DNA of 64,000 bases from Mycolicibacterium doricum. Its GTDB lineage: Bacteria > Actinomycetota > Actinomycetes > Mycobacteriales > Mycobacteriaceae. The notes beneath the pieces were generated by a model. The model was not told the DNA's origin and made no database searches. It saw only the letters and a list, made by a program, of their open reading frames with translations. How positions within the stretch are numbered: position 1 is the stretch's first letter; each line of letters starts with the position of its first letter. Shown piece after piece: positions 1 through 13,924 of the stretch. The position numbers and the translations under genes are program-made. The stretch is from contig NZ_AP022605.1 in assembly GCF_010728155.1 (NCBI RefSeq), positions 248,001 through 312,000 on the forward strand, in the 5' to 3' direction.

Positions 1-1
1 C

Positions 2-1105
2 AGAGGGCGGGTGACCGCCACGTCGGCGCGCAAGATCGACACCGCGCTGACGCTGATGGAGACCCATGTCGACACCGCGGAGCTGTTGAGCCGGTTGGCG
101 ATTCCGATCCCGACGGTCACCACCCCGCAGATGTTCACCTACCAGCTTCTCGACCGGGCGCGGGCGGACCGCAAGCGGATCGTCCTGCCCGAGGGGGACG
201 ACGACCGCATCCTCAAAGCGGCGGGCCGCCTGCTGGCGCGCGGCGTCGCGGATCTGACGATCCTCGGGGAGGAGGCACGGGTGCGAGCTCGTGCCGCCGA
301 ACTCGGCGTCGACCTGAGCGCCGCGGCGGTGCTCGATCCGCGGACCAGCGACCTGTGCGACCGGTTCGCCGAGCAGTATGCCGAACTGCGCAAGCACAAG
401 GGCGTCACCGTCGAGCAGGCCCGGGAGGTCATCCACGACGTCTCGTACTTCGGCACCATGCTGGTGCACAACGACATGGTCGACGGCATGGTCTCCGGTG
501 CGGCGCACACCACGGCACACACGGTCCGTCCGGCGTTCGAGATCATCAAGACCCTGCCCGACGTGTCGACGGTCTCGAGCATTTTCCTGATGTGTCTGGC
601 GGACCGGGTGCTGGCCTACGGCGACTGCGCCATCGTTGTCAACCCGACTTCCGAACAGTTGGCCGACATCGCCATCTCCTCCGCGCGCACGGCGGCGCGG
701 TTCGGCATCGAGCCTCGGGTGGCGATGTTGTCCTACTCGACGGGCACATCCGGCACCGGCGCCGACGTGGAGAAGGTGCGCGAGGCAACCGAACTCGTGC
801 ACAAGCGGGAACCCGACCTGCTCGTCGAGGGCCCGATCCAGTACGACGCCGCCGTGGAACCGTCGGTCGCCAAGACGAAGATGCCGGAGTCACCCGTCGC
901 CGGCCGGGCCACCGTGCTGATCTTCCCCGATCTCAACACCGGCAACAACACCTACAAGGCAGTGCAGCGCAGCGCCGGGGCGATCGCCATCGGCCCGGTC
1001 CTGCAGGGGCTCAACAAACCGGTCAACGACCTCTCGCGGGGCGCCCTGGTCGAAGACATCGTCAACACGGTCGCGATCACCGCGATCCAGGCCCAGGGGG
1101 ACTGA
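2..1105 (+). CDS. pta: Phosphate acetyltransferase (C-terminal part, 5' end outside window)
   Basis: This enzyme interconverts acetyl-CoA and acetyl phosphate and works with acetate kinase next door. The reading frame is open at the left edge, so only about the last 367 residues of a protein usually near 690 in mycobacteria are seen. They comprise the end of the DRTGG-type middle region and the whole PTA_PTB catalytic domain, which begins near [10 protein letters not shown] and includes [22 protein letters not shown] and the C-terminal [12 protein letters not shown] motif. The stop overlaps the ackA start by one base (TGATG), so the two genes are translationally coupled. Position matches Rv0408. 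Confidence 0.96.
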   Translation, partial: RGRVTATSARKIDTALTLMETHVDTAELLSRLAIPIPTVTTPQMFTYQLLDRARADRKRIVLPEGDDDRILKAAGRLLARGVADLTILGEEARVRARAAELGVDLSAAAVLDPRTSDLCDRFAEQYAELRKHKGVTVEQAREVIHDVSYFGTMLVHNDMVDGMVSGAAHTTAHTVRPAFEIIKTLPDVSTVSSIFLMCLADRVLAYGDCAIVVNPTSEQLADIAISSARTAARFGIEPRVAMLSYSTGTSGTGADVEKVREATELVHKREPDLLVEGPIQYDAAVEPSVAKTKMPESPVAGRATVLIFPDLNTGNNTYKAVQRSAGAIAIGPVLQGLNKPVNDLSRGALVEDIVNTVAITAIQAQGD

Positions 1106-2289
1106 TGGCCCGCACAGTGCTCGTGCTCAACTCCGGCTCCTCGTCGGTGAAATTCCAACTGGTCGAACCGGATACCGGGCGCGCCGTGGCGAACGGAATC
1201 GTCGAGCGCATCGGCGAGGAATCCTCTTCGGCGAGCCTGACATACGGCGAGCGGGAGGTGACCCGCGACGACCCCGTCGCCGACCATGACGCTGCGCTGA
1301 GGGCGGCGTTCGACCTGTTCGACGCGGCCGGCGCGGATCTGGGCACAGGCCTGGTCGCCGTCGGGCACCGTGTCGTCCACGGCGGCCCGGATCTCTATCG
1401 GCCCACCGTCATCGACGACGCCCTGGTCGGAAAGCTCGAGGAGCTGGCTACGCTGGCGCCGCTGCACAATCCGCCTGCCGTACTCGGTATCCGGGTGGCC
1501 CGCAAGGCGCTGCCCGACCTGCCACACGTCGCGGTGTTCGACACCGCCTACTTCCACGACTTGCCTGCCGCCGCGGCGACCTACGCGATCGACCGGGACA
1601 TCGCCGAGCAGTGGCACATCCGGCGCTACGGGTTCCACGGCACGTCGCATCGGTATGTCAGCGAGCAGGCCGCACTGTTCCTCGACGCCCCGTTGTCGTC
1701 GTTGAGCCAGCTCGTGCTGCACCTGGGCAACGGTGCTTCGGCGTCGGCGATCCTCGGTGGCCGACCGGTCGACACCTCGATGGGTTTGACGCCGATGGAG
1801 GGACTGGTGATGGGCACCCGGTCCGGCGACATCGATCCCGGCGTCTTCGCCTATCTCTGGCGGACAGCTGGTATGGCGGTCGACGAGATCGAGACGATGC
1901 TCAACAAGCGGGCCGGGGTACGTGGTCTTGGTGGTGAGATCGACTTCAGGCTGCTGCATCAGCGCATCCAAAGCGGTGACGAACAAGCGCAACTCGCCTA
2001 CGACGTGTACATTCACCGGCTGCGCAAGTACATCGGGGCTTACCTCGCGCTGCTGGGCAGCACGGACGTCGTCGTCTTCACCGCCGGGGTCGGCGAGAAC
2101 GACGCCGCGGTGCGACGCGATGCGCTCTCGGGCATGGGCCGGCTGGGTATCGAGTTGGACGAGCATCTCAACGAGAGCCCGTCACATGCAGCTCGCCGCA
2201 TCTCCGCCGAGACATCGCCGACCACGGTGCTCGTCATCCCGACCAACGAGGAGTTGGCGATCGCGCGGGCCTGCCTCGACGTGATCTGA
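1105..2289 (+). CDS. ackA: Acetate kinase
   Basis: Cytoplasmic enzyme that makes ATP and acetate from acetyl phosphate and ADP, completing the Pta-AckA pathway. The 394-residue product has the ASKHA-fold signatures: [11 protein letters not shown] at the N-terminus, the central [10 protein letters not shown] motif, LHLGNGASA, and FTAGVGEND near the C-terminus. Length is normal for the family. The ATG shares its A with the pta TGA stop, so the start is fixed by coupling; a longer overlapping frame upstream is a shadow of pta. It ends 53 bases before the convergent pknG stop. Confidence 0.97.
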   Translation: MARTVLVLNSGSSSVKFQLVEPDTGRAVANGIVERIGEESSSASLTYGEREVTRDDPVADHDAALRAAFDLFDAAGADLGTGLVAVGHRVVHGGPDLYRPTVIDDALVGKLEELATLAPLHNPPAVLGIRVARKALPDLPHVAVFDTAYFHDLPAAAATYAIDRDIAEQWHIRRYGFHGTSHRYVSEQAALFLDAPLSSLSQLVLHLGNGASASAILGGRPVDTSMGLTPMEGLVMGTRSGDIDPGVFAYLWRTAGMAVDEIETMLNKRAGVRGLGGEIDFRLLHQRIQSGDEQAQLAYDVYIHRLRKYIGAYLALLGSTDVVVFTAGVGENDAAVRRDALSGMGRLGIELDEHLNESPSHAARRISAETSPTTVLVIPTNEELAIARACLDVI

Positions 2290-2342
2290 CGCTGGCGCGT
2301 GACCGTGTACCAGCGGCGCCCCAGTGTGCCGTGAGGGTGCCT

Positions 2343-5595
<3,253 letters not shown>

Positions 5596-5596
<1 letters not shown>

Positions 5597-6915
5597 CACC
5601 GGTACTCACTGAGTCGTGGCCACAAGCCCAGCGCCACCGCCACCGCCGCGATCGCACTGAGCGCCGCCGCACCTGCCGTCGCACCCGACAGCACCCGTCG
5701 TGCGTTGAGGATGTCGTTGCGCAGCTGGCTTCGGCTCTGCTCGATCGCATTGCTCAGCGCGTCGTTGAGCTTGTCGAACGCCGGCGTGGAATCGTCCTCG
5801 CCGGTGCCGAGCGCCACCTGGGTGGCGGCCTGATAGTTGCCGACGGCGATGTAGGCGTTGATGCGGTCGTCGGCCGCTCGCCACCGCGACAGCAGGTCCT
5901 CCGCGGCGATCAGGTCGGCGCTGTCGATGGCGTCCTCGCTCGCGAGGTAGTCCGCCAGCTTCTTCTGCATACCGTCGATCCGCTGGTAGTAGGACTGTTT
6001 GCGGACCTCCTCGTCACCACGGCGGATCAGGGCGAGCGTCTCGTCGGCGCGGGCCTGCTGCGCGGTGATGGCCAGGGTGGTGATCGTCTTGAGCGACTGG
6101 GCTCCGGTGCCCTTGGCGTTGCGGCTGTCGGTGGTCGAGATGGCCAGCGCGGTGCCGACCCACAACACCATGATCAGCACCGCCATACCGCCCGCGACGA
6201 ACCCGATGTTCACCCGCCGCCTGGTCCGCCGGGCCAGCCAGCGGTTGGCGAACAGACCGAACAACAGTGTCGCGAGCACGACGAGGATGACCGGCGCCGG
6301 GATGCGGGTCGATGCGCCGGTCTCCTGGTCGACCTGCGCCGAGGTCCGTTCGTACAGCCGCTGGGCGTCCGGCAGGATCTGTGTCTGCATCAGCGACGAC
6401 GCCTCGGACAGATACGACGAGCCGACCGGGTTGCCCGCCCGGTTGTTGGTTCGCGCCGTCTCCACGAGTCCGGTGTACACGGCGAGCTCGGCGTTGATCC
6501 GGCCGAGCAACTGCACCAGCTCCTCGTCGGTCAGCCCGCTCGAGGCCCGGGTGAGGGCCACCGCGGCATCGGTGATGGCCTGTTCGTAGCGCTGGCGTAC
6601 GTCGCGGGGTTCGGTGCCGGCGATGAACGCTGTCGCCGCGGCGGCGTCGGCCACCGACAGCCGGCTGTACAACTCCCCGGCGGCGAACGACAGCGGTTCG
6701 GTGTGGTTGAGGACGGTGGTGAGCGCCTGCTGACGGTCGTTGATGGTCGTCGACGTGGCAAACGCACTGGCGATCGCCAGAGCAGCCAGCACGACACCGA
6801 TGGTGAGGATGCGGCCCGGCGTGGTCCACAGGAACCACCAGCGTGGGTGGGCGGGAGTGGTCGGCGACCGGGACGCCAGCGGCTCGGTCGAGGGATGCGC
6901 CAACTCCACAGTCAC
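5596..6915 (-). CDS. glnX: Membrane sensor GlnX (Rv0412c-like)
   Basis: A 439-residue membrane protein, first gene of the operon feeding PknG. Hydrophobic segments are visible after FLWTTPGR (about residues 36-53), in the middle (VILVVLATLLFGLFA, then GGMAVLIMVLWVGTA) and at the C-terminal end (AAALSAIAAVAVALG), separated by two extracytoplasmic helical regions of the kind that pair with GlnH. The GTG start lies in the 130-base divergent region shared with mutT3. GlnX is known from mycobacterial work as the transmembrane partner of GlnH; assignment here rests on synteny and topology rather than on a catalytic motif. Confidence 0.9.
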
Positions 6916-7010
6916 CTGCGCGCGGTCCTCATCTATCCGACAACTTTCCGACCGTCCGACTCTATAAAAGAATCCTAAGAGGTTCTGTCACGGTTCGCGC
7001 CCAATCGAGA

Positions 7011-7041
7011 AGGGCCGCCCGGGTGGGTGCGGCCCTATCCT
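7011..7041 (+). promoter_or_regulatory. Hairpin plus -10 box upstream of mutT3
   Basis: An 8-base perfect inverted repeat (AGGGCCGC at 7011-7018 and GCGGCCCT at 7029-7036) runs straight into TATCCT (7036-7041), a TANNNT hexamer whose last base is 7 bases before the GTG at 7048. This supports leaderless transcription of mutT3. The hairpin could be an operator or a remnant terminator; which is unknown. Confidence 0.45.
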
Positions 7042-7047
7042 GTACGG

Positions 7048-7548
7048 GTGCGTGGCGACGGTGACGGCTGGGTGTTCTCCGACGGCGGCCGCTACTGGGG
7101 CAGGCACGGCGCGGCCGGTCTGCTGCTGCGTGCGCCGCGCTCGGACGGTTCGGCCGCGGTGTTGTTGCAGCACCGGGCGCCGTGGAGCCATCAGGGCGGG
7201 ACGTGGGGCCTGCCCGGCGGCGCCCGCGACAGCCACGAGACCCCCGAACAGGCCGCGGTGCGCGAGGCGCACGAGGAGGCGGGGCTCTGCGCCGATCAGC
7301 TGATCGTGCGGACCACCGTGGTGACCGCAGAAGTCGTCGGCTCCGACGGCGCGTCGTGGACCTACACCACCGTGATCGCCGACGCCCCTGAACTGCTGCA
7401 CACCGTGCCCAACCGGGAGAGCGCCGAACTGCGCTGGGTCCCCGAGGAGGACGTCGCTTCCCTGCCCCTGCACCCGGGCTTCGCCGCCAGTTGGGAACGC
7501 CTCAGGACGGTGACCGCGGCTTTCCCGCTCGTCGACGGCCGGCGGTGA
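7048..7548 (+). CDS. mutT3: NUDIX hydrolase MutT3
   Basis: Predicted nucleotide-pool sanitising or other nucleoside-diphosphate hydrolase. The 166-residue product carries a clear Nudix box, [23 protein letters not shown] (split here only for reading: [10 protein letters not shown] then [11 protein letters not shown]), with the REAHEE metal-binding core. GTG at 7048 is preferred because a TATCCT -10 hexamer sits 7 bases upstream, giving a leaderless transcript; a GTG at 7027 would add seven residues without an evident ribosome site. Divergent from glnX. Its 3' end overlaps the convergent thiE by 47 bases. Matches Rv0413. Confidence 0.9.
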   Translation: MRGDGDGWVFSDGGRYWGRHGAAGLLLRAPRSDGSAAVLLQHRAPWSHQGGTWGLPGGARDSHETPEQAAVREAHEEAGLCADQLIVRTTVVTAEVVGSDGASWTYTTVIADAPELLHTVPNRESAELRWVPEEDVASLPLHPGFAASWERLRTVTAAFPLVDGRR

Positions 7549-8215
7549 GCGCGTCCCTGAGGCGCTGAGCCGCCGCCTCCGGGTCGTCGGCGGCCGTGAT
7601 CGCGCGTACCACGACGATCCGGCGAGCACCTGCTCCGAGCACCTCGGGCAGCCGCTCCTCGTCGATACCGCCGATCGCGAACCACGGCTTGTCGGTCCTC
7701 AGCGCCGCCGCCTGGCGGACCAGGTCGAGGCCGGGGGCGGGGCGTCCGGGTTTGGTCGGCGTGGGCCAGCACGGACCGACGCAGAAATAGTCCACCTCCT
7801 CGGCCACCGCGGCGCCGACCTGAACGCTGTCGTGGGTGGAGCGGCCGATCAGCGGGCGCGGACCGATGATGCGACGGGCCACGGGCAGCGGCAGGTCGTC
7901 CTGACCGAGGTGCAGCACGTCGGCGCCGGCGGCCAGTGCGACATCCGCGCGGTCGTTGACCGCCAGCAGCGCTCCGTGGCGGCGGGCGGCGTCGCCCAGG
8001 ATCTCGAGCGCGGCCAGTTCCTCGCGCGCCTCGAGCGGCCCGAAGCGTTGTTCGCCGGGTGACCCCTTGTCGCGCAGCTGGATCAGGTCGACGCCTCCGG
8101 CGAGCGCCGCGTCGGCGAATTCGGCGAGATCTCCGCGTTCGCGGCGGGCGTCTGTGCACAGGTACAGCGAGGCTTGCGCAAGGGATGCGCCGAGCCGGTC
8201 GAGGGGTTCACGCAC
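7502..8215 (-). CDS. thiE: Thiamine-phosphate synthase
   Basis: Joins HMP pyrophosphate and thiazole phosphate to make thiamine monophosphate. The 237-residue TIM-barrel protein shows the family motifs [10 protein letters not shown] near residue 44, [22 protein letters not shown], a GRSTHD phosphate loop, [12 protein letters not shown], and FAIGGID. GTG start at 8215. It is transcribed away from the riboswitch-controlled thiO operon, so it lies outside that riboswitch, and its end runs 47 bases into mutT3. Matches Rv0414c. Confidence 0.95.
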   Translation of the reverse strand: MREPLDRLGASLAQASLYLCTDARRERGDLAEFADAALAGGVDLIQLRDKGSPGEQRFGPLEAREELAALEILGDAARRHGALLAVNDRADVALAAGADVLHLGQDDLPLPVARRIIGPRPLIGRSTHDSVQVGAAVAEEVDYFCVGPCWPTPTKPGRPAPGLDLVRQAAALRTDKPWFAIGGIDEERLPEVLGAGARRIVVVRAITAADDPEAAAQRLRDALTAGRRRAGKPRSPS

Positions 8216-8257
8216 ACGGCGACGGTAGCGCTTCGCGCGCGGGTAGGGTTGATGGCC

Positions 8258-8351
8258 GACACGGGAGTCCCGGGGACAGCGGGACTGAGAGTGGGCCCGA
8301 ACATCCGGCCCTTACCGTCGCACCTGATCCGGGTCATGCCGGCGAAGGGAG
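8258..8351 (+). ncRNA. TPP riboswitch (THI element) for thiO-thiS-thiG
   Basis: The conserved core elements appear in order: CACGGGAGTCCC near 8260, CTGAGAG near 8285, then ACCTGATCCGGGTCATGCC and GCGAAGGGA at the 3' side. The closing helix ends at the AAGGGAGGA that also serves as the thiO ribosome site, five bases before its ATG, so thiamine pyrophosphate binding would hide the translation start. Confidence 0.95.
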
Positions 8352-8355
8352 GACC

Positions 8356-9395
8356 ATGCCACTGGACAGGACTGCCGGCTCACCGGCGCGATCCCGCTCA
8401 CTCGCCGTCGTCGGCGGCGGGGTCATCGGGCTGTCGGTCGCGCGCCGCGCCGCGCTCGACGGCTGGTCGGTGCGGGTGCACCGCAGTCCCGCGAAGGGCG
8501 CGTCATGGGTGGCCGGTGGAATGCTCTCCCCGCACAGCGAGGGCTGGCCGGGGGAGCACGAACTGCTGCGCATCGGGCTGCACTCGCTGCGGTTGTGGCA
8601 CGACGATTTCCTCGACGGACTTCCCGCCGACGTGGTGACCGCCCGGGAGTCACTCGTGGTGGCGGTGGACCGCGCCGACGCTGCCGACCTCAAGACCGTC
8701 GGCGAATGGCTGGCCGCCCAGGGCCACCCCGTCACGCCCACGACAGCCGCCCGTGACATCGAACCGCTGCTGGCGCAGGGCATCAGGCACGGCTTCGTCG
8801 CCGACACCGAACTGGCCGTCGACAACCGCGCCGTCGTCGACGCGCTTGAGGCGCACTGCACCCGACTCGGGGTGCGGTGGGCGCCGCCGGTCGCCGATCT
8901 TGCCGCCGTCGATGACGTCGACCTTCGGGTGCTCGCCAACGGCGTCGACGCGCCGGTGTTGTGGCCCGGGTTACCGATCCGCCCGGTGAAGGGCGAAGTC
9001 CTGCGCCTGCGCTGGCGGCGCGGGTGTATGCCGGTTCCACGCCGGGTGGTTCGCGCCCGCGTTCACGGCAGGCAGGTATACCTGGTGCCGCGCGGCGACG
9101 GGGTGGTCGTCGGCGCAACGCAATACGAGCACGGCCGCGACACGGCGCCCGCGGTGACCGGAGTGCGTGACCTGCTCGACGACGCGTGCACGGTCATGCC
9201 GGCGCTGGGGGAGTACGAGTTCGCCGAATGCGCGGCGGGGCTGCGGCCGACAACACCTGACGGGTTGCCTCTCGTCGAGTGGCTCGACCAGCGCACACTG
9301 GTAGCTGCCGGGCACGGCCGCAACGGCTTCCTGCTCGCACCGTGGACCGCCGAACGGGTCGCCACCGAACTGCAGACGACACAGGGAGTCAGGAC

Positions 9396-9399
<4 letters not shown>
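8356..9399 (+). CDS. thiO: Glycine oxidase ThiO
   Basis: FAD-dependent oxidase that converts glycine to the iminoacetate used for the thiazole ring of thiamine. The 347-residue protein begins with a dinucleotide-binding motif VVGGGVIGLSVARR, keeps the DAO-type PVKGEVLRLR and YLVPRGDGVVVGATQYE segments, and ends with the usual HGRNGFLLAPWTA. The ATG follows a strong GGGAGGA ribosome site inside the TPP riboswitch. Its TGA overlaps the thiS ATG by four bases. Matches Rv0415. Confidence 0.95.
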
Positions 9400-10344
<945 letters not shown>

Positions 10345-10407
10345 GTCCGGCACGGTGCCCGATGCGCCGCGACCCGTCGGCGCCACCGAGCCCACAGCTC
10401 CAGCCGC

Positions 10408-10413
10408 TAACGT
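10408..10413 (+). promoter_or_regulatory. -10 box for lpqL
   Basis: TAACGT (TANNNT) ends 8 bases before the lpqL ATG, with no Shine-Dalgarno sequence between, the pattern of a leaderless mycobacterial mRNA. Confidence 0.5.
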
Positions 10414-10420
10414 GGATGCA

Positions 10421-11926
10421 ATGGTGCGCGAGATGCTGGCGATGCTGTCGATAGCGGCGGTCGCGGCAGGTATGACCGGTTGTGGCGACGGCAAGGAAGC
10501 GGCCCCCGCCCCTCCGCCGTCCACCCAGGCGACCGCACCCGAGGCCGAAGAGTTCGGCGCTGCGCTGAAGGGCAAGGTGACCGCGGACGCGATGACGGGT
10601 CACCTCGACGAACTCCAGAAGATCGCCGACGCCCACGGCGGCAATCGTGCCCTCGGCACACCGGGATACGACGCGAGCGTCGACTATGTGGTCAAGGCCC
10701 TGCAGGACAATGGCTTCGACGTGCAGACTCCTGAATTCGAGGTCCGGCTGCCGTTCGCCGAGGAGCCACAGCTGACCGTCGATGGCCGCACCATTGCCGC
10801 CAAACCGCTGGACTACACCATCGGCACCGCCCCGCAGGGCGTCGGAGGCCCGCTGGTGGCTGCCCGCGTCGAAGACTCGCCCGGGTGCACGGCCTCCGAC
10901 TATGACGGGCTGCCCGTGCAGGGTGCGGTGGTCCTGGTGGACCGAGGTGAATGCCCGTTCGGGGTCAAACAGGCCGTCGCTGCCGAACGTGGTGCGGTGG
11001 CGCTGGTGGTGGCCAACAACGTCGACGGGGAGGTGGTGAGCGGCACCGTCGGCCACGACACCGATGTCAAGATCCCGGTCGTGAGCGTCACCAAGGCCGT
11101 CGGCGGCGAGCTACGCGACTCCCCCGGGCAGGCCACTCTGCGGCTGGAGGCCGGTGTGCGTACCGAGCGCACCCGCAACGTGATCGCCCAGACCACGACC
11201 GGATCCACCTCCGACGTGGTGATGGCGGGTGCGCATCTCGACAGCGTTCCGGAAGGCCCCGGGATCAACGACAATGGTTCCGGCGTCGCCGCCGTCCTCG
11301 AGACGGCGTTGCAACTGGGTGTCGAACCCGACGTGCGCAACGCGGTGCGCTTCGGATTCTGGGGTGCCGAGGAGCAGGGCCTTCTCGGATCCCGGGACTA
11401 CGTCGAGTCGCTGGACGAGGAACAGCTCAAGGACATCGCGCTCTACCTCAACTTCGACATGCTGGGCTCGCCCAACCCCGGCTACTTCACCTATGACGGC
11501 GATCAGTCCGCACCGCCGAACCCGGAGGCCGGCTCGCCCCGGGTACCGGAAGGGTCGGCCGGTATCGAACGCACGTTGACGCGGTACCTCCACGACGCCG
11601 GTAAACCCCCCGAGGACACCAGCTTCGACGGCCGCTCCGACTACGACGGCTTCACCCTCGCCGGCATTCCGGCGGGTGGCTTGTTCTCCGGCGCCGAAGA
11701 GGAGAAGACCCCCGAGCAGGCCGAGCGCTGGGGTGGTGAAGCCGGCCAGCCCTTCGATCCGAACTATCACAAGAAGGAAGACGATCTGACACGCATCGAC
11801 CGCACGGCGATGGAGATCAACGGTGGCGGCGTGGCGTACGTGGTTGGGCTCTACGCGCAGGACCAGCGCGGTCGCAACGGAATCCCGATCCGCGACGACC
11901 GCACGCGGCACCCCGTCGGCTCCTGA
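10421..11926 (+). CDS. lpqL: Lipoprotein aminopeptidase LpqL (M28 family)
   Basis: Predicted cell-wall-side zinc aminopeptidase. The 501-residue protein has a lipoprotein signal ending at AGMTGC, a PA (protease-associated) domain at about residues 130-240, and an M28 catalytic core with the metal ligands in GAHLDSV, GINDNGSG, WGAEEQGLLGS, YLNFDML and the late histidine in NYHKKEDD. ATG at 10421 fits the signal peptide and the leaderless -10 box; a longer frame lacks a sensible N-terminus. The stop overlaps the next gene by one base. Matches Rv0418; a tandem paralogue follows. Confidence 0.93.
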   Translation: MVREMLAMLSIAAVAAGMTGCGDGKEAAPAPPPSTQATAPEAEEFGAALKGKVTADAMTGHLDELQKIADAHGGNRALGTPGYDASVDYVVKALQDNGFDVQTPEFEVRLPFAEEPQLTVDGRTIAAKPLDYTIGTAPQGVGGPLVAARVEDSPGCTASDYDGLPVQGAVVLVDRGECPFGVKQAVAAERGAVALVVANNVDGEVVSGTVGHDTDVKIPVVSVTKAVGGELRDSPGQATLRLEAGVRTERTRNVIAQTTTGSTSDVVMAGAHLDSVPEGPGINDNGSGVAAVLETALQLGVEPDVRNAVRFGFWGAEEQGLLGSRDYVESLDEEQLKDIALYLNFDMLGSPNPGYFTYDGDQSAPPNPEAGSPRVPEGSAGIERTLTRYLHDAGKPPEDTSFDGRSDYDGFTLAGIPAGGLFSGAEEEKTPEQAERWGGEAGQPFDPNYHKKEDDLTRIDRTAMEINGGGVAYVVGLYAQDQRGRNGIPIRDDRTRHPVGS

Positions 11927-13362
11927 TGCCTATCCGCTGGGCGGTCATCGGCGTGGCGGTGGCGCTCGTGGTGGCCTGCTCGTCACCCGCCCCGCCGCCG
12001 GCTGTCTCGGCCGGCGAGTTGGCAGGCATGGTCACCGTCGACGCGCTCTACACTCACCTCGAGGCGCTGCAAGACATCGCCGAACGCCACGGCGGCAACC
12101 GCGCGCAGGGTACGGCGGGGTTCGATGCCAGCGTCGACTATGTTGCCGGTCTGTTGCACGGCAAGGGGTTCGACGTGCAGACCCCGGAGTTCGACCGCTA
12201 CGGCGGCACTCGTGGTGGTGCCCCGCGGTTGACTGTCAACGGCCGCGCATACCCGGTGGAGAAGGCGTCGCTGCTGGTGGACACCGGCCCGGCTGGTGTC
12301 GACGCCGTGACCCTGCGCCCAGGTAGGCCCGCCGGCTGCAGCGCAGGCGATTACGGCGGGGTCGACGTCCGCCGCGCGATCGTGGTTCTCGACGACACCG
12401 GGTGCTCGGTGGTCGTCAAACAGGACGTCGCTGTCGCCAAGGGTGCCGTCGGGTTGCTCGTGGTCACCGGCGGTGGCGGCAACGGCAGCCCGGCGGGACT
12501 GTTCACGCCCGGGTATTACCGTGAGCTCACCGTCCCGGTCGGGATCATCGACCCGGACACGAACGCCGCGCTGCGCCGAACGACGGCGCCGGTGCGGTTA
12601 CGTCTGGACGGGCAGCCGGTTATGGCGAAGTCGCGCAATGTGTTGGCGCAGACCCGTACCGGGGACACCCGCAATGTGGTGATGGTAGGCGCGCACCTCG
12701 ACAGCGTGGCGGGCGGACCGGGCATCAACGACAACGCCACCGGCGTGGCCGCGGTTCTGGAGACCGCGCTGCAGCTGGGCAGTTCGCCGCGGGTCGCCAA
12801 CGCGGTCCGTTTCGCGTTCTGGGGTTCCGAGGAGATCGGTCTGGAGGGATCACGAGCCTATCTCCGCGGACTCCACGCCGAACAGCTCGACGACATCGCG
12901 CTGTACCTCAACTTCGACATGCTCGGCTCACCCAACGCCGGGTACTTCACCTACGACGGTGACCAGTCCGCGGCGACCGTACCGGTGTCCGTGCCGGAGG
13001 GGTCGGCGGGTATCGAGCGTCTGCTCGCGGGGTACCTCAACCAGGCCGGTGTGCGGCCCGCCGACATGCCGTTGAGTGATCGCACCGATTACCACCCGTT
13101 CATGACCGCTGGAGTGCCCTTCGGAGGCACCACCACCGGTGCTGCGCAACAGAAGACAGACGTGCAGGCACGGCTGTGGGGGGGACGGGCCGGCGCGCCG
13201 TTCGACCCCAACTACCACACCCGGCGCGACGGGATCGACAACGTCGATCGTCACGCGTTGAGTGTCATGGGCCCCGCGGTCGCCTTCGCAGTCGGCGCGT
13301 ACGCGCAGTCGACCGACGGCGTCAACGGGGTGCCGCCACGCGACCGGCGTCACCGCGGGTAG
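11926..13362 (+). CDS. Second M28 lipoprotein aminopeptidase, LpqL paralogue
   Basis: A 478-residue product clearly duplicated from lpqL: lipobox VVAC, PA domain, then GAHLDSV, GINDNATG, WGSEEIGLEGS, YLNFDMLGSP and NYHTRRDG, so all predicted zinc ligands are kept. Starts on an ATG that shares a base with the lpqL stop. It is not LpqM, which is an HEXXH metalloprotease; M. tuberculosis as I recall it has a single lpqL here. It runs 13 bases past the end of the convergent pseudogene. Confidence 0.9.
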   Translation: MPIRWAVIGVAVALVVACSSPAPPPAVSAGELAGMVTVDALYTHLEALQDIAERHGGNRAQGTAGFDASVDYVAGLLHGKGFDVQTPEFDRYGGTRGGAPRLTVNGRAYPVEKASLLVDTGPAGVDAVTLRPGRPAGCSAGDYGGVDVRRAIVVLDDTGCSVVVKQDVAVAKGAVGLLVVTGGGGNGSPAGLFTPGYYRELTVPVGIIDPDTNAALRRTTAPVRLRLDGQPVMAKSRNVLAQTRTGDTRNVVMVGAHLDSVAGGPGINDNATGVAAVLETALQLGSSPRVANAVRFAFWGSEEIGLEGSRAYLRGLHAEQLDDIALYLNFDMLGSPNAGYFTYDGDQSAATVPVSVPEGSAGIERLLAGYLNQAGVRPADMPLSDRTDYHPFMTAGVPFGGTTTGAAQQKTDVQARLWGGRAGAPFDPNYHTRRDGIDNVDRHALSVMGPAVAFAVGAYAQSTDGVNGVPPRDRRHRG

Positions 13363-13923
13363 TCACCCCGGCGCCAAGGTGCCACGATGCAACCGGCGGT
13401 GCCGTGCGAGATGTAAATCGCGGGCCGCCCCACGGCGTCACCCGGCGCGGCGAATCCGGGCGAGAACGCCAGGATGTGGGTGAACAGGTCGCCGTTGGTC
13501 ATCCCCAGCGAAAGCGCATAGGAGGCGCCGTCGGAGAAGCCGCCCACCGCGAGGCGGTCGGGGTCGGCGGTGTAGTGGGCGAAGACGTCCGCCAGCGCCT
13601 GGTCGATGGCCGTCACGTCCGGTCCGAAGCCGCCAACGACGACATCCCACGTCGCCTTTCCGCTGGCCGGTGCTAGTAACAGCACTCCGAACTCGTCGGC
13701 GAACCGCAACAGTGGGTCCATCCCCCCCGTGCGCGTCCCCGCCCGCGCCGTGCAACATGACGACGACGGTGCAGGTGTGTTGGCGCGATACCCGGCAGGG
13801 ACGTAGAGCAGCCCGGCCCGGCCGCCGCCCAGGTCAAGTTCGTTCGGGTGCCGGCTCCATGCCGCACGCGAGGAGGGACAACATGAGGGCGAACACCGCA
13901 ACGTTGCGTTTCGCCCGGACCGT
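13350..13923 (-). pseudogene. Decayed esterase/depolymerase lipoprotein (LpqC-like)
   Basis: An alpha/beta-hydrolase of the poly-hydroxybutyrate-depolymerase-like lipoprotein type, now broken. Reading in from 13923 gives a lipoprotein signal (VAVFALMLSLLACG) but its first codon is ACG where ATG is expected; a TGA follows 28 codons later and the frame shifts to resume at ELDLGGGRAGLLYVPAGY. The oxyanion segment VVVMLHGAGGDAHGG lies in yet another frame (13700-13760), then the main frame returns with MDPLLRFADEFGVLLLAPA and the nucleophile elbow GGFSDGASYA. After YISHGTA the frame ends without the catalytic Asp/His end, so about 60 residues are lost. Confidence 0.8.
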
Positions 13924-13924
13924 A

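Noticed and set aside
355..1104. Long + frame running through pta into ackA
   Set aside because: The part before 1105 is a shadow frame of pta (Arg/Gly/His-rich); only the ackA part is real.
952..2166. 404-codon minus-strand frame opposite ackA
   Set aside because: Antisense shadow with no domain and no start signal; typical of GC-rich DNA.
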